A stretch of DNA of 11,967 nucleotides from an uncultured Oscillospiraceae bacterium (GCA_905236265.1 CAJOOV010000065.1:1-11967); one strand, 5' to 3'. Numbered from the stretch's first letter, positions 1 to 6,812 are shown. Numbers and translations are program-made. Notes: generated from the sequence alone by a model not told the origin.

Positions 1-19
1 CCAGTACCTGCCCGGTTGA
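1..19 (+). CDS. 3' end of an unidentified upstream gene (partial)
   Basis: One forward frame reads Q-Y-L-P-G and stops with TGA at 17-19, 25 bases before a strong terminator hairpin. That spacing makes it the most likely end of the upstream gene. The two other forward frames stay open through the terminator, so they are less plausible. Five residues are far too few to name a product. Confidence 0.35.
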
Positions 20-44
20 GCCTGCAACCCAATCTGACCAGAGC

Positions 45-86
45 AGGGCTGTTCTACCGAAAAGAGGCGGAACAGCCCTCTTTTTT
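45..86 (+). terminator. Rho-independent terminator
   Basis: A perfect 10-bp inverted repeat (AGGGCTGTTC at 45-54, GAACAGCCCT at 70-79) is followed by CTTTTTT (80-86). It closes the transcript entering from the left, so azlC needs its own promoter, and one is visible just downstream. Confidence 0.9.
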
Positions 87-98
87 GCCGTTTTTCTG

Positions 99-127
99 TT
101 GCTTTTCCCCGCAGGAGCCGATATAAT
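99..127 (+). promoter_or_regulatory. Sigma-A-type promoter of azlCD
   Basis: A perfect -10 box TATAAT (122-127) lies 17 bases after TTGCTT (99-104), which matches the first three bases of the -35 consensus. Transcription would start near 134, giving a leader of about 30 bases with a GGAGGTG ribosome binding site at 149-155 before the azlC ATG at 163. Confidence 0.65.
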
Positions 128-162
128 GAAAAGCTGATGTGTTTTCCCGGAGGTGAGAGGAA

Positions 163-864
163 ATGAAGTGGAAAAAAGCCCTGCGTGGGGCGTTCCCGGT
201 GACGCTGCCGGTGCTGGCGGGTTATCTGGCGCTGGGAATGGCCTTCGGGCTGCTGCTCAGCTCGGCGGGCATCCCCATCTTCTGGGCGCCCATTATGAGC
301 GTGCTGATGTACGCCGGTTCCGGGCAGTTTCTGGCCGTCACCCTGATTGCCGGAGGGGCGACGCTGGTGCAGGCGGCGCTGCTCACGGCGGTGCTCCACT
401 TCCGCCACCTGTTCTACGGCCTCAGCCTGATTGACCGGTTCCACGGGGTGGGGCGGCGGAAATTCTTCCTGATCTACGGCCTTACTGACGAGACCTATGC
501 CCTGCTTACCTCCACCCCGCCGCCCCCCGGCGTGGAGGCGGGGGACTTCTATCTGGCGGTGTCCCTGCTGAACCACCTCTACTGGATTATGGGCGGGGTC
601 ATCGGCTCCACCATGGGGGCGCTGCTGGCCTTTGACACCACCGGGGTGGATTTTGCCATGACGGCGCTGTTTGTGGTGCTGCTCATTGAGCAGGTGAAAA
701 AGCCCGGCGGCGGCGTGTGCGCCGCTGTTGGGGGCGTGTGCGCCGCTGCGGCGCTGGCGGTCTTTGGAGCGGAGCGGTTTCTGATTCCCGCCCTGATTGC
801 CATTACCGCTATCCTGCTGGTGCTGCGTCCCCGGCTGGAAGGGAGAGAGGTGAGTCCCCCATGA
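163..864 (+). CDS. azlC: AzlC family branched-chain amino acid exporter, large subunit
   Basis: A 233-residue polytopic membrane protein of the AzlC (LIV-E) family, the large subunit of a two-part exporter for branched-chain amino acids and analogues. Family landmarks are present: AGSGQF at residues 51-56, RHLFYGLSL at 81-89 and TDETYAL at 108-114, among several hydrophobic segments. Length is normal for the family. The ATG at 163 has GGAGG nine bases upstream. The gene overlaps azlD by four bases (ATGA), the usual coupled arrangement. An oddity is a 21-bp tandem duplication at about 712-748 that repeats G-G-V-C-A-A inside a late transmembrane segment. The substrate is inferred from the family; some members carry other substrates. 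Confidence 0.9.
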   Translation: MKWKKALRGAFPVTLPVLAGYLALGMAFGLLLSSAGIPIFWAPIMSVLMYAGSGQFLAVTLIAGGATLVQAALLTAVLHFRHLFYGLSLIDRFHGVGRRKFFLIYGLTDETYALLTSTPPPPGVEAGDFYLAVSLLNHLYWIMGGVIGSTMGALLAFDTTGVDFAMTALFVVLLIEQVKKPGGGVCAAVGGVCAAAALAVFGAERFLIPALIAITAILLVLRPRLEGREVSPP

Positions 865-1190
865 GTCCTTCCTATATTCTGGGCATTACCCTTGTCATGT
901 CCGCCGTCACCCTGCTCTCCCGTGCCCTGCCCTTTCTCCTCTTTGACCGGGGCGGGGAGCCGCCCAGATGGGTGCGCTATCTGGGGGCGGTGCTGCCCCC
1001 GGCGATCATGGCACTGCTCATTGTCTACTGTCTGCGAAACGTCCGCTTCACCGCCGGGAGCCACGGGATTCCTGAGCTGGCCTGCATCGCCCTTGCCGCC
1101 CTGCTCCACCTGAAAAAGGGGAATGTGCTGCTGAGCATCTTCGGGGCGACGGTGGTGTATATGGTTTTGGTGCAGGTGGTGTTTGTCTGA
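861..1190 (+). CDS. azlD: AzlD family branched-chain amino acid exporter, small subunit
   Basis: A 109-residue, mostly hydrophobic protein with three or four membrane segments, starting MSPSYILGITLVMSAVTLL. It fits the small AzlD subunit that works with AzlC. The ATG at 861 is chosen because it overlaps the azlC stop as ATGA, has a purine-rich GGGAGAGAGGTG stretch upstream, and gives the family's normal length; the same frame is open further upstream inside azlC, but that extension is not membrane-like. R-A-L-P-F near residue 22 and the L-P-P segment near 46 resemble what I recall of the family. It should be translated from the azlC transcript. Confidence 0.88.
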   Translation: MSPSYILGITLVMSAVTLLSRALPFLLFDRGGEPPRWVRYLGAVLPPAIMALLIVYCLRNVRFTAGSHGIPELACIALAALLHLKKGNVLLSIFGATVVYMVLVQVVFV

Positions 1191-1211
1191 TTCAGACGGA
1201 CACGGTATTAT
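1183..1211 (+). promoter_or_regulatory. Candidate promoter for prfC
   Basis: TTGTCT (1183-1188) and TATTAT (1206-1211) are separated by 17 bases, with four and five matches to consensus. The -35 box overlaps the end of azlD. Transcription would start near 1218 and give a roughly 98-base leader containing inverted repeats. No terminator is visible between azlD and prfC, so read-through from azlCD is also possible. Confidence 0.5.
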
Positions 1212-1219
1212 ACTCCCCC

Positions 1220-1272
1220 AGTCACTTCGTTACAGCCCCGCTGCAGCGGCGCACAGCGTGTGAGCGGTGACT
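1220..1272 (+). repeat. Nested inverted repeats in the prfC leader
   Basis: The outer arms AGTCAC (1220-1225) and GTGACT (1267-1272) enclose a perfect 12-base palindrome CCGCTGCAGCGG (1238-1249) and a small CACA/TGTG hairpin (1252-1262). No T-tract follows, so this is not a classical terminator. It sits wholly in the predicted untranslated leader. I recognise no known riboswitch class in it. Confidence 0.5.
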
Positions 1273-1315
1273 CCCCTTGATAACCACTTTATTTCTTCCT
1301 CACGGAGGTACTTCC

Positions 1316-2917
1316 ATGTCAAAATACAACACTGAAATCAACCGCCGGCGCACCTTTGCCATTATCTCCCACCCGGACGCCGGTAAAACCACCCTGACGG
1401 AAAAGTTTCTCCTCTACGGCGGAGCCATCAATCAGGCGGGGGTGGTGAAGGGCAAGCGCAATGCCCGTGCCGCCACGTCGGACTGGATGGAGATCGAGAA
1501 GCAGAGGGGCATTTCCGTCACCAGCTCCGTCATGCAGTTCCAGTATGACGGCTACTGCATCAACATTCTGGACACCCCCGGACATCAGGACTTCTCCGAG
1601 GACACCTACCGCACCCTCATGGCCGCCGACTCCGCCGTGATGGTCATTGACGCCGCCAAGGGCGTGGAGGCACAGACCCGGAAGCTGTTCAGGGTCTGCG
1701 CCATGCGGGATATTCCCATTTTTACCTTCATCAACAAGATGGACCGGGAGGCCAGAGACCCCTTCGATTTGTGCGAGGAGATCGAGCACGAGCTGGGCAT
1801 TGACACCTGCCCGGTGAACTGGCCCATCGGCTGCGGCAAGGACTTTCAGGGGGTCTATGACCGCCAGCGCAGCCGCATCCTCCACTTCACTTCCCACGGC
1901 AGCGCCAAGGCCGCCGACAGTCAGGAGATCGCTCTGGACGACCCGGCGCTGGTCGACGTGATCGGCCAGTCCCACTGCGACCGGCTCCGGGAGGAGCTGG
2001 AGCTGCTGGACGGGGCGGGAGAGGAGCTGGAGCTGGAGGCAGTGCGCCATGGAAAGCTCTCCCCGGTGTTCTTCGGCTCCGCCCTGAACAGCTTCGGCAT
2101 TGAGGCGTTTCTGGAGGAGTTTCTCCGCATGACCACCCCGCCCCTGTCCCGGAAGGCGGGAGAGCAGGTGGTGGAGTCCACAGGGGATGCCTTCTCCGGC
2201 TTCGTGTTCAAGATTCAGGCCAACATGAACAAGGCGCACCGGGACAGAATCGCCTTCGTCCGGGTCTGTTCCGGCAGGTTCGACGCAGAGCGGGAGGTCT
2301 ACCACGTTCAGGGGGGCAGAAAGCTGCGCCTGTCCCGGCCTCAGCAGCTCATGGCAGCAGAGCGGGAAATCATTGAGGAGGCCTACGCCGGGGACATCAT
2401 CGGCGTGTTCGACCCCGGCATCTTCTCCATCGGGGACACCATCTGCGACCCCGGCATGAAGTGCCGCTTTGACCCCATCCCCACCTTCGCTCCGGAGCAT
2501 TTCCGCCGTGTGCGCCCCAAAGACACCCTGAAGCGGAAGCAGTTCATCAAGGGCGCAGAGCAGATTGCTCAGGAGGGCGCCATCCAGATCTTCAAAATCC
2601 CCTACACCGGTATGGAGGAGGTCATTGTGGGCGTGGTGGGCACGCTGCAGTTCGACGTGTTCGAGTACCGGCTGAAAAACGAGTACAAGGTGGACTTGGT
2701 CATGGAAAACCTGCCCTATGAATATGTCCGCTGGATTGACAAAAGCCCGGTGGAGGATCTGGAGGAGCTGGTCATCGGCGACGGGCAGGACGTGAAGATC
2801 GTGGAGGACTACCACGGCGGGCGGCTGATGCTCTTCTCCGCCCCGTGGAGCATTAACTGGGTGCTGGACAAGAACAAGGGACTGGAGCTGTCCGAGTTCG
2901 GCGGCGCACGGTTCTGA
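1316..2917 (+). CDS. prfC: Peptide chain release factor 3 (RF3)
   Basis: A 533-residue translational GTPase that recycles RF1/RF2 from the ribosome after termination. It aligns by eye with bacterial RF3 along its whole length. The P-loop SHPDAGKTT lies at residues 18-26, the switch region WMEIEKQRGISVT at 57-69 (shared with RF3 rather than EF-G), DTPGH at 86-90 and NKMD at 140-143. GFVFKIQANMNKAHRDR, the later TFAPEHFRRVRPKD and VVGTLQFDVFEYRLKNEY mark the following RF3 domains. The ATG at 1316 is preferred over an in-frame TTG at 1277 because GGAGG stands seven bases before it and RF3 homology begins there. It ends shortly before a terminator, so it is the last gene of its transcript. RF3 is non-essential in species where it has been tested. 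Confidence 0.96.
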   Translation: MSKYNTEINRRRTFAIISHPDAGKTTLTEKFLLYGGAINQAGVVKGKRNARAATSDWMEIEKQRGISVTSSVMQFQYDGYCINILDTPGHQDFSEDTYRTLMAADSAVMVIDAAKGVEAQTRKLFRVCAMRDIPIFTFINKMDREARDPFDLCEEIEHELGIDTCPVNWPIGCGKDFQGVYDRQRSRILHFTSHGSAKAADSQEIALDDPALVDVIGQSHCDRLREELELLDGAGEELELEAVRHGKLSPVFFGSALNSFGIEAFLEEFLRMTTPPLSRKAGEQVVESTGDAFSGFVFKIQANMNKAHRDRIAFVRVCSGRFDAEREVYHVQGGRKLRLSRPQQLMAAEREIIEEAYAGDIIGVFDPGIFSIGDTICDPGMKCRFDPIPTFAPEHFRRVRPKDTLKRKQFIKGAEQIAQEGAIQIFKIPYTGMEEVIVGVVGTLQFDVFEYRLKNEYKVDLVMENLPYEYVRWIDKSPVEDLEELVIGDGQDVKIVEDYHGGRLMLFSAPWSINWVLDKNKGLELSEFGGARF

Positions 2918-2932
2918 TGGCAGGATGATAAC

Positions 2933-2976
2933 CCCCTGCCCCTTGGGAGTACGCCTCCCGGAGGGCAGGGGCTTTT
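2933..2976 (+). terminator. Rho-independent terminator after prfC
   Basis: Arms CCCCTGCCC (2933-2941) and GGGCAGGGG (2963-2971) pair perfectly, with an inner GGGAG/CTCCC hairpin, and are followed by CTTTT (2972-2976). It begins 15 bases after the prfC stop. Confidence 0.85.
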
Positions 2977-3015
2977 CATAGTCCGCTTTATGCCCCACCT
3001 GCCAGCCCTTTCCTC

Positions 3016-3044
3016 TTGCCAGCCGTCCCCCTGCGCCTTATAAT
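3016..3044 (+). promoter_or_regulatory. Strong promoter of the DUF4130 gene
   Basis: TTGCCA (3016-3021), 17 bases, then a perfect TATAAT (3039-3044). This is the best promoter in the window by consensus match. Its predicted start point near 3051 lies inside a LexA operator, so it should be silent without DNA damage. Confidence 0.8.
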
Positions 3045-3045
3045 A

Positions 3046-3057
3046 GAACATATGTTC
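3046..3057. promoter_or_regulatory. LexA (DinR) SOS operator
   Basis: GAACATATGTTC is a perfect 12-base palindrome matching the Firmicute SOS box GAAC-N4-GTTC. It begins two bases after the -10 box and covers the expected transcription start, the position at which bound LexA would block initiation. The half-sites are exact and the spacing is right. Control by LexA is an inference from the site alone. Confidence 0.85.
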
Positions 3058-3086
3058 GATATATCCGGCAGAGAGGGGGAGAGGAC

Positions 3087-3794
3087 ATGGACGACCGGGA
3101 GCCGGTGTGCTACAGCTATGACGGCAGCTTTGCCGGACTGCTCACCTGTATGGACGAGAGCTTTCGCCGGGGGGAGGAGCCGGTGGGCATCTATCCCCCG
3201 GAGGACGAGCGCATCTCCATGTATCCCCGGCGCAGGGTGTCCACGGATTTGATTCGGGCGAGGCGGTTCTACCGGGGCATTCAGGAGAGCGCCTCAAGGG
3301 ACGCCCAGCAGCTGGTTGCCCACGCCTTTCTCACCTGTCTGGAGGACAGGGAGCGGGCGATTTGGCAGTTTTTGGAGCTGGCACGGCGAAAGGGGCCGGC
3401 GGTGATGTACCATCTCAGCGACAAGCGGGTGGTGACGCTGAACCGGGCGGTGCGCTCTATGGCGGGGGAGGCGAGGCAGTGGCGCACCGCCGCCCGGTTC
3501 CGGGACTGCAACGGGCTTTTGTGGAGCGCAATCACGCCGGAAAACCGGGTGCTGTACCTGCTGCGGGCCCACCTGTGCCGGCGCTTCAGCCACGAGACAT
3601 TGCTGGTCTACGACTCTGCCCACGGCGAGGCGCTGCTCTACCGGGAGGGAAAGTGGCGTATCCGCCCCGCCGGGGCGCTGGAGCTGCCCCCGGAGCGTCC
3701 GGGGGAGGAGGACTGCCTGCGGCTCTGGCGCAGCTTTGACGAGCTGTGGTATCCCAAGCGGCGCAGGCAGCGGGAGCAGGGTGACGAGGCGTAG
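3087..3794 (+). CDS. DUF4130 / TIGR03915-type putative DNA repair protein, SOS-controlled
   Basis: A 235-residue soluble, arginine-rich protein. The opening S-Y-D-G-S-F-A-G-L-L-T (10-20) and the stretch from WRTAARFRD (132-140) through ITPENRVLYLLRAHLCRRF (149-167) to LLVYDSAHGEALLY (172-185) match the DUF4130 / TIGR03915 'probable DNA metabolism' family. Members normally sit beside a radical SAM protein (TIGR03916) or are fused to a uracil-DNA-glycosylase-like domain; neither partner is present within 3 kb on either side here. The C-terminus keeps L-W-R-S-F (212-216) and W-Y-P-K-R (221-225) but appears to lack the longer basic E-R-x-N...M-P-x-R-Y-W ending I associate with the family. The ATG at 3087 has a purine-rich AGGGGGAGAGG upstream. 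The gene is alone between its promoter and a hairpin terminator. The biochemical activity is unknown; the SOS box supports a role in DNA damage response. Confidence 0.75.
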   Translation: MDDREPVCYSYDGSFAGLLTCMDESFRRGEEPVGIYPPEDERISMYPRRRVSTDLIRARRFYRGIQESASRDAQQLVAHAFLTCLEDRERAIWQFLELARRKGPAVMYHLSDKRVVTLNRAVRSMAGEARQWRTAARFRDCNGLLWSAITPENRVLYLLRAHLCRRFSHETLLVYDSAHGEALLYREGKWRIRPAGALELPPERPGEEDCLRLWRSFDELWYPKRRRQREQGDEA

Positions 3795-3818
3795 GGCGCA
3801 GGCATGGCTGCAAAAAGA

Positions 3819-3863
3819 AGTGCGTATTTTCAGTATCAGACGCTGAAAATACGCACTCTTTTT
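3819..3863. terminator. Bidirectional terminator between DUF4130 gene and tRNA-Leu
   Basis: Perfect 15-bp arms (3819-3833 and 3843-3857) with a 9-base loop. T-runs flank both sides: CTTTTT on the plus strand (3858-3863), and the plus-strand A-run at 3812-3816 gives the T-run for the minus direction. It can therefore end the DUF4130 transcript and the converging tRNA-Leu transcript. Confidence 0.9.
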
Positions 3864-3882
3864 GGTTTATGTGAAACCGCAG

Positions 3883-3964
3883 TGGGGGGTAAGGGACTCG
3901 AACCCTCACGAATCTCTTCACGAGAACCTAAATCTCGCATGTCTGCCAATTCCATCAACCCCCC
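3883..3964 (-). tRNA. tRNA-Leu (anticodon UAG)
   Basis: The minus strand folds into an 82-base cloverleaf. The 7-bp acceptor is GGGGGGT/ACCCCCC, the D-arm uses an ATG/CAT stem, and the anticodon stem CGAGA/TCTCG holds loop TTTAGGT, giving UAG. A class II extra arm follows, then the T-arm GAGGG-TTCGAGT-CCCTT. The extra arm and anticodon identify leucine (CUA and other CUN codons). The discriminator base is A, and CCA is not encoded (the genome reads ACT). The gene follows mnmE but has its own promoter. UAG-type tRNA-Leu is not a usual substrate of MnmE, so the adjacency need not be functional. Confidence 0.95.
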
Positions 3965-3979
3965 GGATGGGCAGACATT

Positions 3980-4008
3980 ATTATAGCAAGGGCAGCGCCC
4001 CAATTCAA
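3980..4008 (-). promoter_or_regulatory. Promoter of tRNA-Leu
   Basis: On the minus strand TTGAAT (4008-4003), 17 bases, then a perfect TATAAT (3985-3980). Transcription would begin about 10 bases before the mature tRNA 5' end. The site fits in the gap after the mnmE stop codon. Confidence 0.8.
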
Positions 4009-4035
4009 GGGGGAAATCTGCGCCGGGGCGGGGCA

Positions 4036-5391
4036 TCACTTCCCCACGCAGAAGCGGCGGAAGATCTGCTGGGTGACCTGCTCGCTGACGGATTCCCCGG
4101 TGAGCTCATGCAGGGCGGAGAGGGCGTTTTCCACGTCCGTAAGCACCGCATCGGCAAACAGCCCCTCCTCCAGCGCCTGCGCCGCCCCCCTGAGACAATC
4201 GGCGGCACGTCCCACCGCCTCCGCCTGCCGGGCGTTGGTGAGAAGCTGCCCTCTGGGCGGCTCCTGCCGGGCGAACAGCCGGGCAATCTCCGCCTCCAGA
4301 CGCTCCAGCCCCTCCCCTGTGGCGGAGCTGACGGAGACAGCCTCCACGCCTGCAGGCAGCTTCAGCACTGTGGGCAAATCGGACTTACTCACCACCACCA
4401 GCCGCCGGGGACAGCGCTGGGACAGGGCGAGAATCTCCTCGTCCTCCGCCGTGAGGGGTTCGCTGCCATCCAGCAGCACCAGCGCCAGCTCTGAGCGCTC
4501 CAGCGCCCGGCGGCTGCGCTCCACTCCCATCCGCTCCACCACGTCGCTGGTGTCCCGGAGTCCGGCAGTGTCCGTCAGGCGCAGCAGCACGCCCCCCAGC
4601 ACACACCGCTCCTCCACCGTGTCCCGTGTGGTGCCGGGAATGGGGGTGACAATCGCCCGGTCATAGCCCAGAAGGGCGTTGAGCAGGGAGGACTTGCCCG
4701 CATTGGGTCTGCCTGCGATGGCGCAGGGCACCCCCTCGGTGAGCTGTCTGCCCCGGCGGTAGGTGGCGGTGAGCTGTTCCAGCGCACGCTCGGCGCTGCG
4801 CAGCGTCTGCTCCATCTCCTCCGCCTGAAAGGGCTCTATGTCCTCGTCCGGGTAGTCCAGCACCACATGGAAGTGGGCCAGCAGCCCGGTCAGCTCCTCC
4901 GCCACGGCGGATATGCGCTCTGTCATGGCTCTGCCCAGCTGTCCGGCGGCATTTTTGGCGGCGTCCGGGGTCTGGGCGTCGATGAGGTCGGCCACTGCCT
5001 CCGCCTGAATCAGATCCATGCGCCCGTTGAGAAAGGCACGCTTTGTGAACTCCCCCGCCCCCGCCTGCCTCACGCCCTGGGCAAAGAGGGCTTCCAGTGC
5101 GGCGGTGAGCAGGCTGGGGGAGCCGTGGCACTGCAGCTCCGCCGTGTCCTCCCCGGTGTAGCTGTGGGGGGCTTTGGCATAGGTGGCAAGGCACTGGTCC
5201 AGCACCTGCCCCTCCCCGTCCCGGAGGGTGCCCAGCACCAGCCGTCCGGGGGCATACTCCCCCAGCGCCCTGCCGCTCCGGGGCGTGAACAGGGCGCTGA
5301 CGGCGGCAAGGGAGGCGGGGCCGGAGAGGCGGTTAATCCCAATGGCGGATTTCACCATCCCCGTGGCAATGGCGGCTATGGTGTCAGCCAT
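4036..5391 (-). CDS. mnmE: tRNA modification GTPase MnmE (TrmE)
   Basis: A 451-residue protein. With MnmG, MnmE installs the (carboxymethyl)aminomethyl group at C5 of wobble uridine 34. The order of parts is normal: an N-terminal folate-binding domain (about 1-118, starting MADTIAAIATG), a helical domain containing EFTKRAFLNGRMDL (114-127), and an inserted G domain with GRPNAGKS (227-234), GTTRD (253-257) and DTAG (274-277). The last five residues, FCVGK, hold the conserved C-terminal cysteine. The fourth G motif reads SKSD (335-338) where NKxD is standard. The ATG overlaps the proA stop by one base (TGATG) and has only a weak binding site, so translation is probably coupled to proA. The usual jag/mnmG neighbours are absent from the window. 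Confidence 0.96.
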   Translation of the reverse strand: MADTIAAIATGMVKSAIGINRLSGPASLAAVSALFTPRSGRALGEYAPGRLVLGTLRDGEGQVLDQCLATYAKAPHSYTGEDTAELQCHGSPSLLTAALEALFAQGVRQAGAGEFTKRAFLNGRMDLIQAEAVADLIDAQTPDAAKNAAGQLGRAMTERISAVAEELTGLLAHFHVVLDYPDEDIEPFQAEEMEQTLRSAERALEQLTATYRRGRQLTEGVPCAIAGRPNAGKSSLLNALLGYDRAIVTPIPGTTRDTVEERCVLGGVLLRLTDTAGLRDTSDVVERMGVERSRRALERSELALVLLDGSEPLTAEDEEILALSQRCPRRLVVVSKSDLPTVLKLPAGVEAVSVSSATGEGLERLEAEIARLFARQEPPRGQLLTNARQAEAVGRAADCLRGAAQALEEGLFADAVLTDVENALSALHELTGESVSEQVTQQIFRRFCVGK

Positions 5392-6638
5392 CAGCGCACC
5401 TGACCGTTTCCGCAGACCACGAACTTGGTGGAGGTCAGCTCCCCCAGACCCATGGGGCCTCTGGCGTGGAGCTTCTGGGTGGAGATGCCGATCTCCGCTC
5501 CCAGCCCGAACTCCCCGCCGTCGGTGAAGCGGGTGGAGGCGTTGACGTACACGGCGGCGGCGTCCACCTCGTTCAAAAACCGCTGGGCGCGGGCATAGCT
5601 GTCGGTGACAATGGCCTCGCTGTGCCCCGTGCCGTGGGCGTTGCAGAAGTCGATGGCCTCGTCAAGGGAGTCCACCACCTTCACGGCAAGGATATAGTCC
5701 CCGTACTCCGTGTCCCAGTCCTCCTCTGCAGCGGGTACCACGCAGGAGCCAAGTATCTCCTGCACTCTCTCGTCCCCCCGCAGCTCCACCGCCTTTTCGT
5801 CCAGCCTTGCCTTCACCATGGGCAGGAACCGCCCTGCAACTCCCCGGTGTACCAGCAGGCACTCCATGGCGTTGCACACGCTGGGGCGGGAGCATTTGGC
5901 GTTATAGGCGATGTCGCAGGCCATAGCCAAATCGGCGCTGTCGTCCACATAGGTGTGGCAGACCCCCTCCCCGGTGCGGATGACGGGGACGGTGGCGCTG
6001 GCGGCCACGGCACGAATCAGCCCCCTCCCCCCTCTGGGAATCAGCACGTCCAGATAGGCGGTGAGGTGCATCAGCTCTCTGGCGCTGTCCCGGCTGGTGT
6101 CCTGCACCAGTGACACGGCGTTCTCGTCCAGCCCCGTGGCGGCAATGGCACGGCGCATGATCTCCGTCAGCGCCTGATTGGAGCGAAACGCCTCCCGTCC
6201 GCCCCGGAGAATCACGGCGTTGCCGGCTTTCAGGCACAGGGCGGCGGCGTCCACGGTGACGTTGGGGCGGGCCTCATAGATCATCCCGATCACCCCCAGC
6301 GGCACCCGGCGGCGGCTGATGCGCAGTCCGTTGGGGCGCACCGTCTCGCTCACCGCCGCCCCCACGGGGTCAGGCAGGGCGGCCACCTGCTCCACCCCCT
6401 CAGCCATGGCGGCGATCCGCTCCGGGGTGAGGCGGAGCCTGTCCTGCATACTCTCGCTCATGCCCCCCTCTGCGGCGGCGGCAAGGTCGCGGCTGTTGGC
6501 AGTGAGAATCTCCCCGGTGTGGTTCCTCAGCGCTTGGGCAATGGCGTTCAGGGCGGCGTTTTTCGCCCCCGTGCCTGCGCAGGCGAGGCTGCGGGCGGCC
6601 AGCTTTGCCGCCTTTCCCTGCTCTTCCAGTGGTGTCAT
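5391..6638 (-). CDS. proA: Gamma-glutamyl phosphate reductase
   Basis: A 415-residue NADPH-dependent enzyme that reduces glutamate 5-phosphate to glutamate semialdehyde, the second step of proline synthesis in the cytosol. The sequence shows the ProA aldehyde-dehydrogenase fold: PLGVIGMIYEARPNVTVD (113-130), the catalytic cysteine within RPSVCNAMEC (Cys255), and the C-terminal GLGAEIGISTQKLHARGPMG (378-397). The ATG at 6638 gives the usual family length and has AAGGAG 11 bases upstream. A longer in-frame start at 6725 lies upstream of the predicted promoter and adds a non-homologous leader, so it is rejected. proB and proC are not adjacent; proA is instead coupled to mnmE. The promoter is visible at 6676-6704. 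Confidence 0.95.
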   Translation of the reverse strand: MTPLEEQGKAAKLAARSLACAGTGAKNAALNAIAQALRNHTGEILTANSRDLAAAAEGGMSESMQDRLRLTPERIAAMAEGVEQVAALPDPVGAAVSETVRPNGLRISRRRVPLGVIGMIYEARPNVTVDAAALCLKAGNAVILRGGREAFRSNQALTEIMRRAIAATGLDENAVSLVQDTSRDSARELMHLTAYLDVLIPRGGRGLIRAVAASATVPVIRTGEGVCHTYVDDSADLAMACDIAYNAKCSRPSVCNAMECLLVHRGVAGRFLPMVKARLDEKAVELRGDERVQEILGSCVVPAAEEDWDTEYGDYILAVKVVDSLDEAIDFCNAHGTGHSEAIVTDSYARAQRFLNEVDAAAVYVNASTRFTDGGEFGLGAEIGISTQKLHARGPMGLGELTSTKFVVCGNGQVR

Positions 6639-6675
6639 ATCCGGCTTCACTCCTTCAAGGTTTGGTTTACTGGCT

Positions 6676-6704
6676 ATTGTAGCAGGATTGTCCCTTCTTC
6701 GCAA
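6676..6704 (-). promoter_or_regulatory. Promoter of proA-mnmE
   Basis: On the minus strand TTGCGA (6704-6699), 17 bases, then TACAAT (6681-6676). The start point would be near 6669, leaving a leader of about 30 bases before the proA ATG. It diverges from the GGDEF gene promoter region with about 90 bases between them. Confidence 0.7.
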
Positions 6705-6812
6705 CAGCCGGGGCGCAGATTTCACCGAAGCTGTACAAAAGGCAGGGCAGGGCAGAGGAAAAATATGGCAGAATTCTCTGCGCCCGGCAAGGTGGTATTA
6801 TGTGTCGGTTTG

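Noticed and set aside
29..42. 14-base sequence shared with 11892-11905 (CCAATCTGACCAGA), considered as flanking repeats of a mobile unit
   Set aside because: A single exact 14-mer in 12 kb is compatible with chance, the intervening genes are ordinary chromosomal genes, and no matching element ends were seen.
1277..1315. Upstream TTG start for prfC
   Set aside because: No binding site precedes it, the extra 13 residues are not part of RF3, and the ATG at 1316 has GGAGG at ideal spacing.
1319..2998. Long minus-strand open frame (559 codons) opposite prfC
   Set aside because: It is a mirror of the GC-rich codon use of prfC, a clear full-length RF3. The translated product is a low-complexity mix without recognisable motifs, and it reads back through the prfC terminator.
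6639..6725. Extension of proA to an earlier ATG
   Set aside because: The added residues lie across the predicted promoter and have no family match. The ATG at 6638 gives standard ProA length.
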